Assembly (NCBI GenBank): GCA_003280445.1
Contig: QCEW01000007.1
Span: 1-53,448, forward strand
From: Prochlorococcus sp. AG-363-A03
GTDB lineage: Bacteria; Cyanobacteriota; Cyanobacteriia; PCC-6307; Cyanobiaceae
Direction of reading: 5' to 3'
DNA length: 53,448 nucleotides
Shown: in pieces, positions 1-7,097 of the stretch
Position numbering within the stretch: position 1 is the stretch's first letter
Layout of the letters: every line of letters starts with the position of its first letter
Notes under the pieces: model-generated
Seen by the model: only the letters and a program-made list of their open reading frames with translations
Told to the model about the DNA's origin: nothing
Databases searched by the model: none
Position numbers and translations under genes: made by a program

Positions 1-77
1 AAATCATTGGAAATCAAGGGATTTAACGGACTCAGGAAAATGCTCTTAAGATATTGAATCTACTTACCAAGTTCAAA

Positions 78-221
78 GTGAAAAAGGTTATTCCATTAGT
101 TTTTGCTCTTTCAGTTATTGCTGGTCCTTCCCTTGCTTAGGGATGGAGTGAAGGTGGTTGCTCTAAAGACAAATCAAATCAAGATGCTAAAACTGAGCAA
201 GTAGAAGAAACTGACACTTAA
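78..221 (+). pseudogene. small secreted EGGCS protein, interrupted by TAG
   Basis: The frame opens at GTG with a signal peptide (KKVIPLVFALSVIAGPSLA), meets one TAG, then continues G-W-S-E-G-G-C-S to a TAA that abuts the next gene. An intact relative lies at 30529-30702, where the same junction reads FAWGEGGCS. Next to that copy, this one has about six extra bases holding the TAG. The intact frame on both sides points to a recent lesion or, less likely, readthrough. Function unknown; the mature part would be a tiny exported protein with one Cys. Confidence 0.6.
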
Positions 222-488
222 TTGGAAGACCAAGAATACCAACCATTATTTTTAACGGTCAAATCCAGAGATACTGTTCTTGTTGGAGAGGATGAAATCT
301 GCAAAGTTCTTTCATTTGTTGGAGGTTCTAAAGATTCAGATGCTCCCTCACTATTCCAAGTGGCGAATGTTGATACAGGAGAAATTAAAACTATTCATGC
401 TGCTGAAGTTAAACAGATAGTTTCCACTTACGAGCAAGAGGTCAAGAAAAGATTGGAAAGCCCTACCCAAACCGAACAGCAGTTTTAA
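222..488 (+). CDS. small conserved protein, VLSFVGGS-DPDAPSLFQ family
   Basis: An 88-residue soluble protein starting at TTG directly after the preceding stop. Its core is V-L-V-G-E-D-E-I-x-K-V-L-S-F-V-G-G-S, then DAPSLFQVANVDTGEI and a final helix. The same core occurs intact at 5622-5879 and broken at 13111-13314, so the family is real. Beta-rich spacing and Asp/Gly turns suggest a small barrel; function unknown. The C-terminal KRLESPTQTE is encoded by a copy of a short DNA repeat found elsewhere in the window, so the tail may be a recent join. Confidence 0.75.
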   Translation: MEDQEYQPLFLTVKSRDTVLVGEDEICKVLSFVGGSKDSDAPSLFQVANVDTGEIKTIHAAEVKQIVSTYEQEVKKRLESPTQTEQQF

Positions 489-572
489 ATCAATCCTTTT
501 TATCTTTATTGCATCGAAGGGCTGGAATGTTCAACCTTGTTTCTTCGATAATTTCCTCACACAATTTTTAGT

Positions 573-600
573 TAACCCTCAATCGTGGGGGTTTTCTTTT
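573..600 (+). terminator. intrinsic terminator
   Basis: A short GC-rich stem (AACCC with GGGGGTT) is followed by a T-rich run. It lies about 85 bases after the stop at 488 and probably ends that transcript. A near copy lies at 7491-7519. Confidence 0.6.
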
Positions 601-691
601 GCAAACTCAAAATATACAAATTAGAGAACCTTTTTCCTCGGATAGGGCCTAAAGCTGTTAGTTTGCTCTCTTCGTTTTTAGCCAATGCTGA

Positions 692-823
692 ATGAACTTA
701 GAGAAACAACACGCCAAACTTTTAAAACTTCAAGCTAAAGCGGATGCTTGTACCGATAGAAAAGAGGCTTTAAAAATTTTAAAAATGTCAGATAAGGTTA
801 TCCATAAACTTTCTAAGCCATAG
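692..823 (+). CDS. small basic helical protein
   Basis: 43 residues from ATG, beginning MNLEKQHAKLLKLQAKADAC, then DRKEALKILKMSDKV. It is strongly helical and Lys/Leu rich, with heptad-like spacing that could form a short coiled coil. Its end overlaps the end of the convergent gene at 813-1001 by 11 bases. Composition and frame look coding. Function unknown. Confidence 0.55.
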   Translation: MNLEKQHAKLLKLQAKADACTDRKEALKILKMSDKVIHKLSKP

Positions 824-1001
824 ACCACCGCCTAGCAGTAGTTGGACTTACCCCATAAATATCAGCAATCTTTTTCCAACTCCAGCCATAACTTCTATAT
901 CTGTTAATTCTGGTTCTCTTTGTATCCAACGCCCAGATAAAAAGCATTAGAGGAACCATGAGCACAGCGCAAAGCCATGCGAAAGCACAAGTGAATGACA
1001 T
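813..1001 (-). CDS. membrane-anchored microprotein with helix-turn-helix-like tail
   Basis: 62 residues. An N-terminal hydrophobic segment (residues about 6-25) is followed by a basic stretch and WSWKKIADIYGVSPTTARRW, which has the spacing of a helix-turn-helix (K-I-A-x-x-Y-G-V-S-x-x-T-x-x-R-W). A membrane anchor fused to a DNA-binding-like motif is unusual. Degenerate copies of the tail lie at 6832-6871 and 7888-7960, so this piece has been duplicated. DNA binding is inference. Confidence 0.65.
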   Translation of the reverse strand: MSFTCAFAWLCAVLMVPLMLFIWALDTKRTRINRYRSYGWSWKKIADIYGVSPTTARRWSMA

Positions 1002-1106
1002 TAGATTTTTAAAATAGTTTTGTTAGAAGAGCCTGAAGAGATGGCCTTCTGTACTGAAACTTTAAAGGAAGTATGTAAACCTGTTTAAGACTGTCACCAC
1101 CTTTTA

Positions 1107-1370
1107 ATGAATACCCTGATCGTTTCCACTTTTAGCTGTAGTTTTGATTCTTTTGAAAAAGACGTTACTGAATTATTTCTGGAAGATATGTGCAAGGAAT
1201 TTGTAACAGCTTACGAGTTTGTGAAAGTTGACGAGCATAAATCCCATTTACTGATGAACGTCACTGACTTGGAAAAATTGGGAGCTGCTATGGCTGATCC
1301 AGTTGCGACGGAATGGGATAAAAAGAATAATTGCCAAGATACCGTTTATAAAATTGAACTTGTTGATTAA
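1107..1370 (+). CDS. small alpha/beta protein, first of tandem pair
   Basis: 87 residues, MNTLIVSTFSCSFDSFEKDV, then YEFVKVDEHKSHLLMNVTDL and EWDKKNNCQDTVYKIELVD. The beta-alpha-beta pattern recalls a dimeric ferredoxin-like fold and loosely DUF3764 (compare 35241-35474). The next gene, two bases downstream, is a tandem paralogue and a third, broken copy is at 17914-18174. No catalytic residues can be named. Confidence 0.8.
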   Translation: MNTLIVSTFSCSFDSFEKDVTELFLEDMCKEFVTAYEFVKVDEHKSHLLMNVTDLEKLGAAMADPVATEWDKKNNCQDTVYKIELVD

Positions 1371-1372
1371 AA

Positions 1373-1633
1373 ATGAATAATCTTATCGTTTCCACATTTA
1401 CCTGTACTTTTGAAGTTTTTGAGAAATTTGTTGCTGACTTTCATGAAAAGGAAGGTCATAAATACGTCAAAGAATATGAACTCATCAAAGTAAATGATGG
1501 TAAAAGTCACTTAATACTTGAAGTAACAGATCTCGAAGGTTTTGGTGCGGCGACAAGTTCACCAGAAATGAAAGAGTGGGACAAAGCCAACGGCTACAAA
1601 GATACTGTTTATTCTCTTGAGCTTGTTGAATAA
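1373..1633 (+). CDS. small alpha/beta protein, second of tandem pair
   Basis: 86 residues, MNNLIVSTFTCTFEVFEKFV, then YELIKVNDGKSHLILEVTDL and EWDKANGYKDTVYSLELVE. Roughly half identical to its upstream neighbour by eye and almost certainly cotranscribed with it. Tandem duplication is the simplest origin; the fixed positions of F-E-K, K-S-H and E-W-D-K mark what the family conserves. Function unknown. Confidence 0.8.
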   Translation: MNNLIVSTFTCTFEVFEKFVADFHEKEGHKYVKEYELIKVNDGKSHLILEVTDLEGFGAATSSPEMKEWDKANGYKDTVYSLELVE

Positions 1634-1642
1634 GTAAATGCT

Positions 1643-1842
1643 TTAATGCCGAGTGAGAACCAACAAGCCCCGCGACTTCGACTCGCTTAGTTCATGCTCA
1701 CGATCATCAAGAACCTTGACTCGAGCTTGATAACTCTCTTCCAACCTCTTAGGAGTAGCCTCGATATTTTCGAGTTCTTCTTCTCTTTAATTACGCTTAA
1801 TTTCTTCTAGCTGACTATCAGAGACGAAATAAATTCGGCACT
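1643..1842 (-). pseudogene. charged coiled-coil gene remnant
   Basis: On the minus strand a long frame reads SDSQLEEIKRN, one TAA, then REEELENIEATPKRLEESYQ and onward to SRGLLVLTRH and a stop. The Glu/Arg/Leu composition is that of a coiled coil. No start codon is evident and one stop interrupts it, so this is probably a fragment of a longer gene. It fills most of the gap between 1633 and 1949. Confidence 0.4.
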
Positions 1843-1948
1843 TTTTTGATCTGGGTTATTAACTAACAATTATAAAAATTAATCCTTTTTCATGTAATGC
1901 CTGATTGAACTAGTTGAGCTATAACGAGCTGGTATTTATATATGATTA

Positions 1949-2380
1949 ATGCGCCGTTTTTTACTTCTTGCACTAACAGCTGGTATTTCTATCCCAATAG
2001 TTGCATGTAGCCCAAAGAAGAAAACATCCCTTGAACCTGTTTTAGTAGAAACGCTTATTAGTGCGTCTGATTCGTGGAATGGAGATTCTTTTAGCTATCC
2101 AAGAGGGCAAGCAGAAATGAAACTTGAAAAAATAACTGCTCAACCAGGTTTCAAAACACCTCTTCATTTACATCCACAGCCTGGGATTATTTATGTACAA
2201 AGAGGAACTCTTTATTGTGAAACTACTGATGGACAATCCCTAACCGTAGGAGCTGGTGAAAGCTTCGCTTCATCCCAGGACACTTCTCATTTTTGTCAAA
2301 ACATTGGTGATGAAGAAATGGTGGTTTTTAGTGCCTCAGCAGGATCTAAAGGCAAGAAAACAACTGTCCCGACTGAATAA
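1949..2380 (+). CDS. cupin-domain lipoprotein
   Basis: 143 residues. A signal peptide ends in a lipobox-like IVAC (Cys about 20), suggesting a lipid-anchored periplasmic protein. A single cupin barrel follows: motif 1 as TPLHLHPQPGIIYVQRGTL and motif 2 around GESFASSQDTSHFCQNIGDE. Two His of motif 1 and one His of motif 2 could bind a metal. A paralogue is at 16865-17293. Substrate unknown. A clear terminator follows. Confidence 0.8.
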   Translation: MRRFLLLALTAGISIPIVACSPKKKTSLEPVLVETLISASDSWNGDSFSYPRGQAEMKLEKITAQPGFKTPLHLHPQPGIIYVQRGTLYCETTDGQSLTVGAGESFASSQDTSHFCQNIGDEEMVVFSASAGSKGKKTTVPTE

Positions 2381-2428
2381 ATAAACACTCTCTGATTAAA
2401 TAAAGAAGGTTGACAGCCGATTTCTATT

Positions 2429-2455
2429 AGGACTGACGCAGGTCAGTCCTTTTGC
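2429..2455 (+). terminator. intrinsic terminator after cupin gene
   Basis: A strong stem (AGGACTGAC, loop GCA, GGTCAGTCCT) runs into TTTT. The sequence just before it, GGTTGACAGCCGATT, recurs next to the hairpin downstream of the minus-strand gene at 8619-8966. Confidence 0.8.
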
Positions 2456-2481
2456 AATACTCGTTTACTGAAAAAGGATTA

Positions 2482-2643
2482 ATGATTCCTATTTTCTCAA
2501 CTTCAATACAAGCGAACCTACTGATTTATGTAGGTAGTGGAGGTTTTGTTTTATTAGGAGCTTTTTACTTTGGCCGTCTGGTTACATTCTTTTTTCCAAA
2601 AAATCCATTAATCAGAAAAGGGAAGGAGGAGAACGATGCCTGA
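2482..2643 (+). CDS. single-helix membrane protein
   Basis: 53 residues. ATG at 2482 is chosen because AAGGA lies just upstream and an earlier TTG sits inside the terminator. A transmembrane helix (LLIYVGSGGFVLLGAFYFGRL) is followed by TFFFPKNPLIRKGKEE. Its end overlaps the next gene by eight bases, implying translational coupling. A decayed copy is at 12991-13085. Confidence 0.65.
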   Translation: MIPIFSTSIQANLLIYVGSGGFVLLGAFYFGRLVTFFFPKNPLIRKGKEENDA

Positions 2644-2767
2644 TGTGAAATTAAATTCTGGATCAGATGATGTAGGGTTCAAATTCAAGATCATTGGAAT
2701 CTCAGTGACTTTTGGCTTAAACGCGATTGTTTTTATTTGGTATTTCTTCTTCTCGGGTCTTACCTAA
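2636..2767 (+). CDS. single-helix membrane protein, GLN-IVF-W-FSGLT family
   Basis: 43 residues beginning MPDVKLNSGSDDVGFKFKII. One C-terminal transmembrane helix ends in IWYFFFSGLT. A paralogue on the minus strand at 44782-44916 ends TWFFLFSGLTK, with the same G-L-N-x-I-x-F-x-W core. It overlaps the upstream gene, giving a two-gene unit. Function unknown; the size fits an accessory subunit of a membrane complex, which is inference. Confidence 0.7.
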   Translation: MPDVKLNSGSDDVGFKFKIIGISVTFGLNAIVFIWYFFFSGLT

Positions 2768-2785
2768 AAGAATCATGATGGAAAT

Positions 2786-2970
2786 ATGAACTTCGCTGAT
2801 AACTGGACAAGGGTTTTTGTTGTGATTACGTTTCTGACTTTGGAGAAGCTCAGATCATCGGTGGAATTGTTCCAAATCTGATTGCTTTTGGGTTATTTCT
2901 TGAAGCGATTGGATACTTTGCTTCAACGGGGAAAATGGCTGAAATGTTCGGCTGGAAAAACAAGAAATAA
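2786..2970 (+). pseudogene. frameshifted membrane microprotein, copy 1
   Basis: ATG AAC TTC GCT opens MNFADNWTRVFVVITFLT. A missing base after ACT TT shifts the frame, and beyond it the other frame reads GEAQIIGGIVPNLIAFGLF and ends EMFGWKNKK. A nearly identical inverted copy lies at 7961-8157, which keeps the base missing here but has a different lesion. Together they define an ancestral protein of about 62 residues with one long hydrophobic segment. Confidence 0.7.
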
Positions 2971-3057
2971 AGCTATTACTAGCGAGTTAATACTCAAGAG
3001 GGACCTTGAGCGTGTTCCCATTTAAAAAGACAGGCTGAGAAAGCCCTCTCTGACTGA

Positions 3058-3100
3058 TCGGGGCGACAGGATTCGAACTTGCGACCTAGTGCTCTCAAAG
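3058..3100 (-). pseudogene. 3' fragment of a tRNA-Pro gene
   Basis: Read on the minus strand this gives the 3' half of a cyanobacterial tRNA-Pro: part of the anticodon loop, GCACTAGGTCGC, the T arm with GTTCGAATC, and the acceptor 3' strand CGCCCCGA. The 5' half is missing and at least one T-stem base is changed, so it is not functional. Such fragments are left where integrative elements recombine into tRNA genes. Pro is recalled from typical cyanobacterial tRNAs. Confidence 0.6.
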
Positions 3101-3203
3101 CCCACGGTCTTCTCTACTGAGAAGAGTAATATTTATCTATAACTTCAATTATAGATTGTCTATTTGTCCTTGAGACTGTAAAATAACGACCATTAAAGGT
3201 TGC

Positions 3204-3227
3204 TTTTACCCCCAAGTGGGGGTAAAA
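3204..3227. promoter_or_regulatory. perfect palindrome upstream of the recombinase
   Basis: TTTTACCCCC and GGGGGTAAAA are separated by four bases (AAGT), a perfect ten-base-pair inverted repeat. It lies about 30 bases before the recombinase start and just after the tRNA fragment. It could be a terminator, an operator for the recombinase or part of the recombination site; the sequence does not decide. Confidence 0.5.
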
Positions 3228-3239
3228 ATAAGGCATTAA

Positions 3240-3252
3240 CGACCTAGTGCTC
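3240..3252. repeat. 13-base direct repeat of the tRNA fragment
   Basis: CGACCTAGTGCTC occurs here and again inside the tRNA-Pro fragment at 3082-3094. The repeat covers bases of the anticodon stem/variable region. A tRNA-derived direct repeat immediately before the start of a tyrosine recombinase is typical of an attachment site or its remnant. Confidence 0.55.
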
Positions 3253-3257
3253 CCTAA

Positions 3258-4505
3258 TTGGCGAAAACAGTCGATCAACCAAGTTGGGTAAAAGAATTTA
3301 GGAAAGCTGTTAAAGCTTCTACCCCAAAAGGTTGGTTAGTCATGCAAGGGAAGACAGAATCAACAAGAGTTCAAATTCGTAAGGATGCTAAGAAAATTGC
3401 AGATATAACAATTCCATACGCATGGAAAGAATTAGATTGGCCTGATGCACTTTTAAGAATTAGATCAGCAGCAAAAGCTTATGAAGAATCAAACCAGAAA
3501 TTAGATATAAAAACTTGCTTCAATATTGCTCATACAGTTTCAAGCAAAACTGAAATCAACTGGGAAGAAACAATCAAGGCTTATAGGGAATTTAAGAAAG
3601 ATCGTGTAAAAGATTCGACTTGGCGTAGCAAATATCACCCTGTCTTTAGAAACCTAATCAAGGCCACTAGAAATAGCTCCAAAGCCCCTTTAAATGGGCC
3701 TGCACTTTGTAAGGTTGCACTTAAACAATGGCAACAAGGAACACCAATAAGAAGACACATGCGCCTAGCCCTTTTTGGGTTTCTTCGGTTTTGTGTTCAG
3801 GAACAGCAGTTCGAGTCCACGTGGTTGCCCCCAGCCGTAACAGATAAAGATTTAGTTGCCACTAAAAAAAGAATTGGTTATCCATTAACTGATTCGCAAA
3901 TTCTTCGATTATTAGATTCTTTCCCAGTAGATGAAATTGGCAATAAATGGAGATTTGCGTTTCAATGTATAGCTGTTTATGGTCTAAGACCTGAGGACCT
4001 TCGAACTATCCACACCCGCAATGGTGGACAAGAGATTTGGACTAATTACGAAAAATCCAGAGGTGGTAAGAAAGGAGAAAAAACAGAGGCTAGACGTTTA
4101 TATCCTTTGCTGGTCCATGACATTGATGGTCCCATTAACTGGCATCTAAAAGAACAATTAGCGATATGTGAAAAAGAAGGTTTGAACCTACTTCCTCCAC
4201 TTGGTAAAGAAGGAAATGCTGGCGATGCTTGTAGAACTTATTTAAGTCGCAGAAAAGCTTGGAAGGCTATCAGAAAAGAAGTTTCTAGGGAAAATCAAGA
4301 ATTAACTGCTTATTCATTCAGGCATCGTTATGCCTATTACGGTCACAATCGACCTAAAGCGGATGGAAGTTATAGAGCACCAAAACAAATTGCGGATGCT
4401 ATGGGCCACACTTTGAACACTCACCTTTTGAGCTATTCCAGATTTCAAACGAAAGATCTAGCTAGTGCTTTTGACGAAACATCACTCCTAGTTAAAACTG
4501 CATAA
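3258..4505 (+). CDS. tyrosine recombinase / integrase
   Basis: 415 residues from TTG. The N-terminal 200 residues are helical and basic, as in core-binding domains. The catalytic domain shows the first Arg at 244 (YGLRPEDLRT), the second Arg in YSFRHR (about 355), His 384 in MGHT, and the nucleophile Tyr 393 in SYSRF. The usual HxxR His is replaced by Tyr (YSFR). Full length, no breaks. Lying beside a tRNA-Pro fragment and its direct repeat, it most likely catalyses integration and excision of a tRNA-targeting element of the kind described in Prochlorococcus. Confidence 0.88.
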   Translation: MAKTVDQPSWVKEFRKAVKASTPKGWLVMQGKTESTRVQIRKDAKKIADITIPYAWKELDWPDALLRIRSAAKAYEESNQKLDIKTCFNIAHTVSSKTEINWEETIKAYREFKKDRVKDSTWRSKYHPVFRNLIKATRNSSKAPLNGPALCKVALKQWQQGTPIRRHMRLALFGFLRFCVQEQQFESTWLPPAVTDKDLVATKKRIGYPLTDSQILRLLDSFPVDEIGNKWRFAFQCIAVYGLRPEDLRTIHTRNGGQEIWTNYEKSRGGKKGEKTEARRLYPLLVHDIDGPINWHLKEQLAICEKEGLNLLPPLGKEGNAGDACRTYLSRRKAWKAIRKEVSRENQELTAYSFRHRYAYYGHNRPKADGSYRAPKQIADAMGHTLNTHLLSYSRFQTKDLASAFDETSLLVKTA

Positions 4506-4627
4506 CAAGAAAATCCAGGTATTTAAAGTAAGTTTCATTATTTAAATTTTTGAAAGATCAAGATAAATACTGATTGCCATAAATCAATTTTTTGTAAAAA
4601 TAGATACAAACATTAAGGAAAAAAACA

Positions 4628-4927
4628 TTGAACCTAAAAAATAAATTCACTTCAAAGTCATCGCAAGTTCCAATAGGAACCGAAGAGGCAAGAATAAGAA
4701 ATGACCGCCAAGCAGTTTTTCATGTTGTAAGAGATTTAGTACAGGCTCAATTTGCCCGAGGTGATGAAGAGTTAACCAAGAGACTTTGGCAGGATGTTGC
4801 AGATAGAAAGATTGACCTGGACCGTGTGATAAATCTTATGTATACCTGTTCTTTTCATGAAGATGATGAAGAGATGACCAAAGTTGATGAGACTTATCAA
4901 AAGACGGGATTGGTTGGTATGAATTAA
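4628..4927 (+). CDS. small helical protein of unknown function
   Basis: 99 residues from TTG, preceded by AAGGA. The N-terminus is Ser/Lys rich. The rest is helical and charged (RNDRQAVFHVVRDLVQAQF, then ELTKRLWQDVADRKIDLDRV) and ends with acidic residues. No membrane segment or signal peptide. It follows the recombinase by 120 bases and could belong to the same element, but its function is not recognisable. Confidence 0.6.
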   Translation: MNLKNKFTSKSSQVPIGTEEARIRNDRQAVFHVVRDLVQAQFARGDEELTKRLWQDVADRKIDLDRVINLMYTCSFHEDDEEMTKVDETYQKTGLVGMN

Positions 4928-5034
4928 TTACTATCCCCTACGATCACACAATATAAATAAGACAAAATCTCAGACATCGACAACATTGCGTAGTCATGTC
5001 ATATATATTTCATATTTTTCTCTTTATTAGGCGA

Positions 5035-5184
5035 TTATTTACTATCTTTATCTCGCCAATCTCGTTTCAATGCATAGTCTTTGCTGTTATCTAGGTAAAC
5101 CACCAGACAACCAAATAAAAGTCCAATAAAAGCAACTAAAATCACGAGTTGATTAATTGGAGAAAGATTTTGTAAAAAATTCAT
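5035..5184 (-). CDS. single-helix membrane protein
   Basis: 49 residues, MNFLQNLSPINQLVILVAFI, continuing through a Leu/Val-rich helix to YLDNSKDYALKRDWRDKDSK. One transmembrane helix with a charged cytoplasmic tail. Frame and composition look coding, but no paralogue was seen in the window. Confidence 0.55.
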   Translation of the reverse strand: MNFLQNLSPINQLVILVAFIGLLFGCLVVYLDNSKDYALKRDWRDKDSK

Positions 5185-5253
5185 TTAAAATATCTAATTA
5201 TTAATTTATAGTCACCTTTCTTATTTTTTTATGACTCACTTCATAAATCTTTT

Positions 5254-5472
5254 TTAGACCTTTCGAGTCTTTTGATTGGATGAATTTCTATTTGAAGGAT
5301 GAAACCTAAGCTGATCTCTAAAATCCTCATCATCCCAGTAGTAATCATCGTAAAATGAAAAGGCTGACATAGCGACACCAGCCGTAAGGAGTGCCCCCAA
5401 GATCAAAACAATATAGAGAAGGGAAGAAGAAGGAACCCAATTACTAGTTCCAGAAATAACCGCAAAAGGCAT
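5254..5472 (-). CDS. small membrane protein with acidic-aromatic tail
   Basis: 72 residues. One hydrophobic segment (LLYIVLILGALLTAGVAMSA, about residues 18-37) is followed by FSFYDDYYWDDEDFRDQLRF and a basic C-terminus. The Tyr/Asp cluster is distinctive. Function unknown. Confidence 0.55.
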   Translation of the reverse strand: MPFAVISGTSNWVPSSSLLYIVLILGALLTAGVAMSAFSFYDDYYWDDEDFRDQLRFHPSNRNSSNQKTRKV

Positions 5473-5621
5473 GCTCGGGAGAACATTAAATTTCCATACA
5501 ACTAGATTGGCTAATGAAAATGTTTTTTACTAGCTGAAAGAAATACCCAATTTTTATAAATTCTTATGATTGGTCAAAAAGGATACTTCCCTTGGTTGAT
5601 GGATTTGGACACAATGAACGC

Positions 5622-5879
5622 ATGGATGAACATTTATTTTTAAAAGTCAGACCGGGTGATGCTGTTCTATATGAAAAGGACCAAATTGGGAAAGTTCTTA
5701 CTTTTGTTGGCGGCTCTCGTGATCCTGATGCACCCTCACTCTTTCAAATTGCCAACGTAGATTCTGGCGAAATCCGCTGGATTCATGGTGAAGAAGTTAC
5801 TGACATCGTTAGCGAATATCGGACAACAATCAAAAAGCCTTACACTTTCTACGAGCAAATTCAGCAGCAACAACAGTAG
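5622..5879 (+). CDS. small conserved protein, VLTFVGGS-DPDAPSLFQ family
   Basis: 85 residues, starting at the ATG giving MDEHLFLKVRPGDAVLYEKD because this aligns with its paralogue at 222-488; an in-frame TTG lies 30 bases upstream. The core IGKVLTFVGGSRDPDAPSLF and VDSGEIRWIHGEEV matches the paralogue closely, while the tail ends in a Gln run (QIQQQQQ). Two bases separate it from the next microprotein gene. Function unknown. Confidence 0.75.
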   Translation: MDEHLFLKVRPGDAVLYEKDQIGKVLTFVGGSRDPDAPSLFQIANVDSGEIRWIHGEEVTDIVSEYRTTIKKPYTFYEQIQQQQQ

Positions 5880-5881
5880 AA

Positions 5882-6013
5882 ATGAAGAAATTTAAAAATC
5901 TATTCCCTTTTATCGCTGCTGTTGGAGTTTTTTTCTTGGCTAGTAATTCACCTATGTGGAAACAAAAGGTCGAAAACGAAATCAAATCTATCCCTGTAAA
6001 GGAATTTAAATAG
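5882..6013 (+). CDS. single-helix membrane microprotein, EIKSIPV family
   Basis: 43 residues, MKKFKNLFPFIAAVGVFFLA, then SNSPMWKQKVENEIKSIPVKEFK. A paralogue at 18222-18377 shares FIAALGAFFLASNS and NEIKSIPV. One helix, or an uncleaved signal, with a short conserved tail. Probably cotranscribed with the preceding gene. Confidence 0.7.
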   Translation: MKKFKNLFPFIAAVGVFFLASNSPMWKQKVENEIKSIPVKEFK

Positions 6014-6186
6014 TTATAGAATGCAGCTGTCCCAGCGAAAGAAGTACGCTTACGCCAACGGTTAGCAAGGACGAAGAAACCTTAAGTTCTTTTGCCATTG
6101 TGGAGAGGCAACTCTTGATTTATTTGTATCGCACGCATTTTCAAGGTGCCGCATCCTCGGATACATTTTTGCAGTAGCAATAAAAA

Positions 6187-6210
6187 AAGAGAGGCTATTT
6201 TCCCCTCTTC
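6187..6210 (+). terminator. possible terminator
   Basis: A five-base stem AGAGG/CCTCT lies 170 bases after the stop at 6013. The T tract after it is poor. Bases 6014-6186 hold no convincing frame and could be a 3' UTR or a small RNA. Confidence 0.3.
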
Positions 6211-6340
6211 TGATTATTCCTTTTAATCCTGCAAAGATCACAGTTATCTTTTTTTGGGATGGTGAAGGGAGTAAAGAGTTTCATAAAGCCTCTTTCTTAC
6301 ACCTTTGGTCTAATCCCCTTTTTTATTGGATGGGAGTAGG

Positions 6341-6365
6341 AAAGCACTACCTCAACCGAACATCA
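6341..6365 (+). repeat. AGCACTACC-AACCGAACATCA repeat
   Basis: A copy of the short element also seen at 458, 7304, 14523 and 40643. It lies about 100 bases upstream of the one-helix gene at 6455, the same arrangement as upstream of the paralogues at 14628 and 40731. Confidence 0.45.
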
Positions 6366-6454
6366 TTACTTCAATAGTACTTTTTATATTTATTGCAAAG
6401 TTGAATTGAATGTTCAATCCCTTTCCCAACCAAAAACTTTCACCCCATACCGCA

Positions 6455-6565
6455 ATGACTTCAATCAATAATTCTTCAGCAGCTAAGTTCCTAGCTCTTT
6501 TTTGTATCCCTGCGCTAATTCTTGCATCTGGTTCCATTGATATTGCTACTTCTGTAATCGTTTAA
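6455..6565 (+). CDS. one-helix membrane protein, MTxxxKxxxxKxLVL family
   Basis: 36 residues, MTSINNSSAAKFLALFCIPA, ending SGSIDIATSVIV. Paralogues are at 14628-14741 (ending FQIGTLVIA) and 40731-40841 (ending YQIGSAVIV). An in-frame ATG 45 bases upstream could add 15 residues, but the paralogues argue for this start. The helix with a short N-terminal tail resembles low-mass subunits of photosynthetic complexes, an analogy only. A minus-strand frame over the same bases is spurious. Confidence 0.65.
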   Translation: MTSINNSSAAKFLALFCIPALILASGSIDIATSVIV

Positions 6566-6573
6566 TTACCACA

Positions 6574-6708
6574 ATGCCTAAAAATTTTTCACCTGATTTT
6601 TACGAATCCATTCTTGAAGCTTCAGACAAGGGAGAACTTTGGGGAATAGAGAATAGTGATTTAACCCCGCTAGAAATTCAGTTGCTTCTTTCTCATGACT
6701 TCAGCTGA
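6574..6708 (+). CDS. FYESI-EASD-GELWG family microprotein
   Basis: 44 residues, MPKNFSPDFYESILEASDKG, then ELWGIENSDLTPLEIQLLL. A clear paralogue on the minus strand at 32571-32705 shares F-Y-E-S-I-V/L-E-A-S-D-x-G-E-L-W-G. Acidic, soluble, helical. Its end overlaps the next gene by 14 bases, so the two are probably coupled. Function unknown. Confidence 0.7.
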   Translation: MPKNFSPDFYESILEASDKGELWGIENSDLTPLEIQLLLSHDFS

Positions 6709-6811
6709 TAAGGCAGCATTCGAAAAGAAGGCTTATAAGTTTCTTCCTTTTCTTATTTTGGGAAAAATCATATTTGTCGCTTGGTTTATTTCCTACTTGG
6801 TGCAACTCTAA
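6695..6811 (+). CDS. one-helix membrane protein
   Basis: 38 residues, MTSADKAAFEKKAYKFLPFL, then ILGKIIFVAWFISYLVQL. It belongs with the gene at 14371-14487 (KKFIPYFVVGKLAIFTGFLV), sharing Lys-rich N-terminus, F-(L/I)-P, a G-K and one helix; a broken member is at 25699-25860. Overlap with the upstream gene suggests translational coupling. Confidence 0.65.
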   Translation: MTSADKAAFEKKAYKFLPFLILGKIIFVAWFISYLVQL

Positions 6812-6831
6812 CTTTTGCCTAGTTTATCTTG

Positions 6832-6871
6832 CCATAGACCACCGCCTAGCAGTAGTAGCAGAAACACCTCA
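6832..6871 (-). pseudogene. remnant of the helix-turn-helix-like tail
   Basis: Minus-strand translation gives GVSATTARRWSMA, matching the end of the protein at 813-1001 almost exactly, but a TGA stands immediately before it and nothing upstream resembles the rest. A gene fragment left by duplication. Confidence 0.6.
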
Positions 6872-6902
6872 GAAACATTCGCTTTGTACTACATTACTGC
6901 TA
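6862..6902 (+). promoter_or_regulatory. upstream element of the YHxxM family, copy 3
   Basis: ATTCGCTTTGTACTACA with an AACACC-type sequence before it matches the boxes at 39695-39736 and 45679-45720 (ATTCGCATTGCACTACA). It lies about 45-60 bases before the start at 6945, as in the other copies. Promoter or 5' UTR element by inference. Confidence 0.45.
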
Positions 6903-6944
6903 TATCTCAACTGATTAGATTTTTATAGGTATAGGTTTTAGAAA

Positions 6945-7097
6945 ATGTTTACTGCATATCACGCAATCATGTTCGCAGTTTTATTGATAGATGGGGCCTG
7001 AGTTATTTTTCAAGCCTCCTCAGGAGATGATTCTTTAGCAAATAATCCAATTCAAGTTAAGGCTACTGAATTAAAATTTGACTTAAACACTTACTAG
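6945..7097 (+). pseudogene. YHxxM one-helix protein with in-frame TGA
   Basis: Frame MFTAYHAIMFAVLLIDGA, TGA at 6999, then VIFQASSGDDSLANNPIQ ending KFDLNTY. The paralogue at 45489-45635 reads MFSPYHVVMIGILLITGFAS and ends KFDLNSY, so the frame is preserved over the full 51 codons apart from one TGA. A recent nonsense mutation is most likely; recoding cannot be excluded from sequence. Confidence 0.65.

Noticed and set aside
3204-3227. Reading the palindrome as a plain terminator of the tRNA fragment
   Set aside because: It lies beyond the 5' side of a minus-strand tRNA remnant and directly before the recombinase, so a simple terminator role is not compelling; listed as regulatory with undecided role.
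6352-6537. Minus-strand ORF of 61 codons
   Set aside because: The plus strand here encodes the third member of the MTxxxKxxxxKxLVL family.
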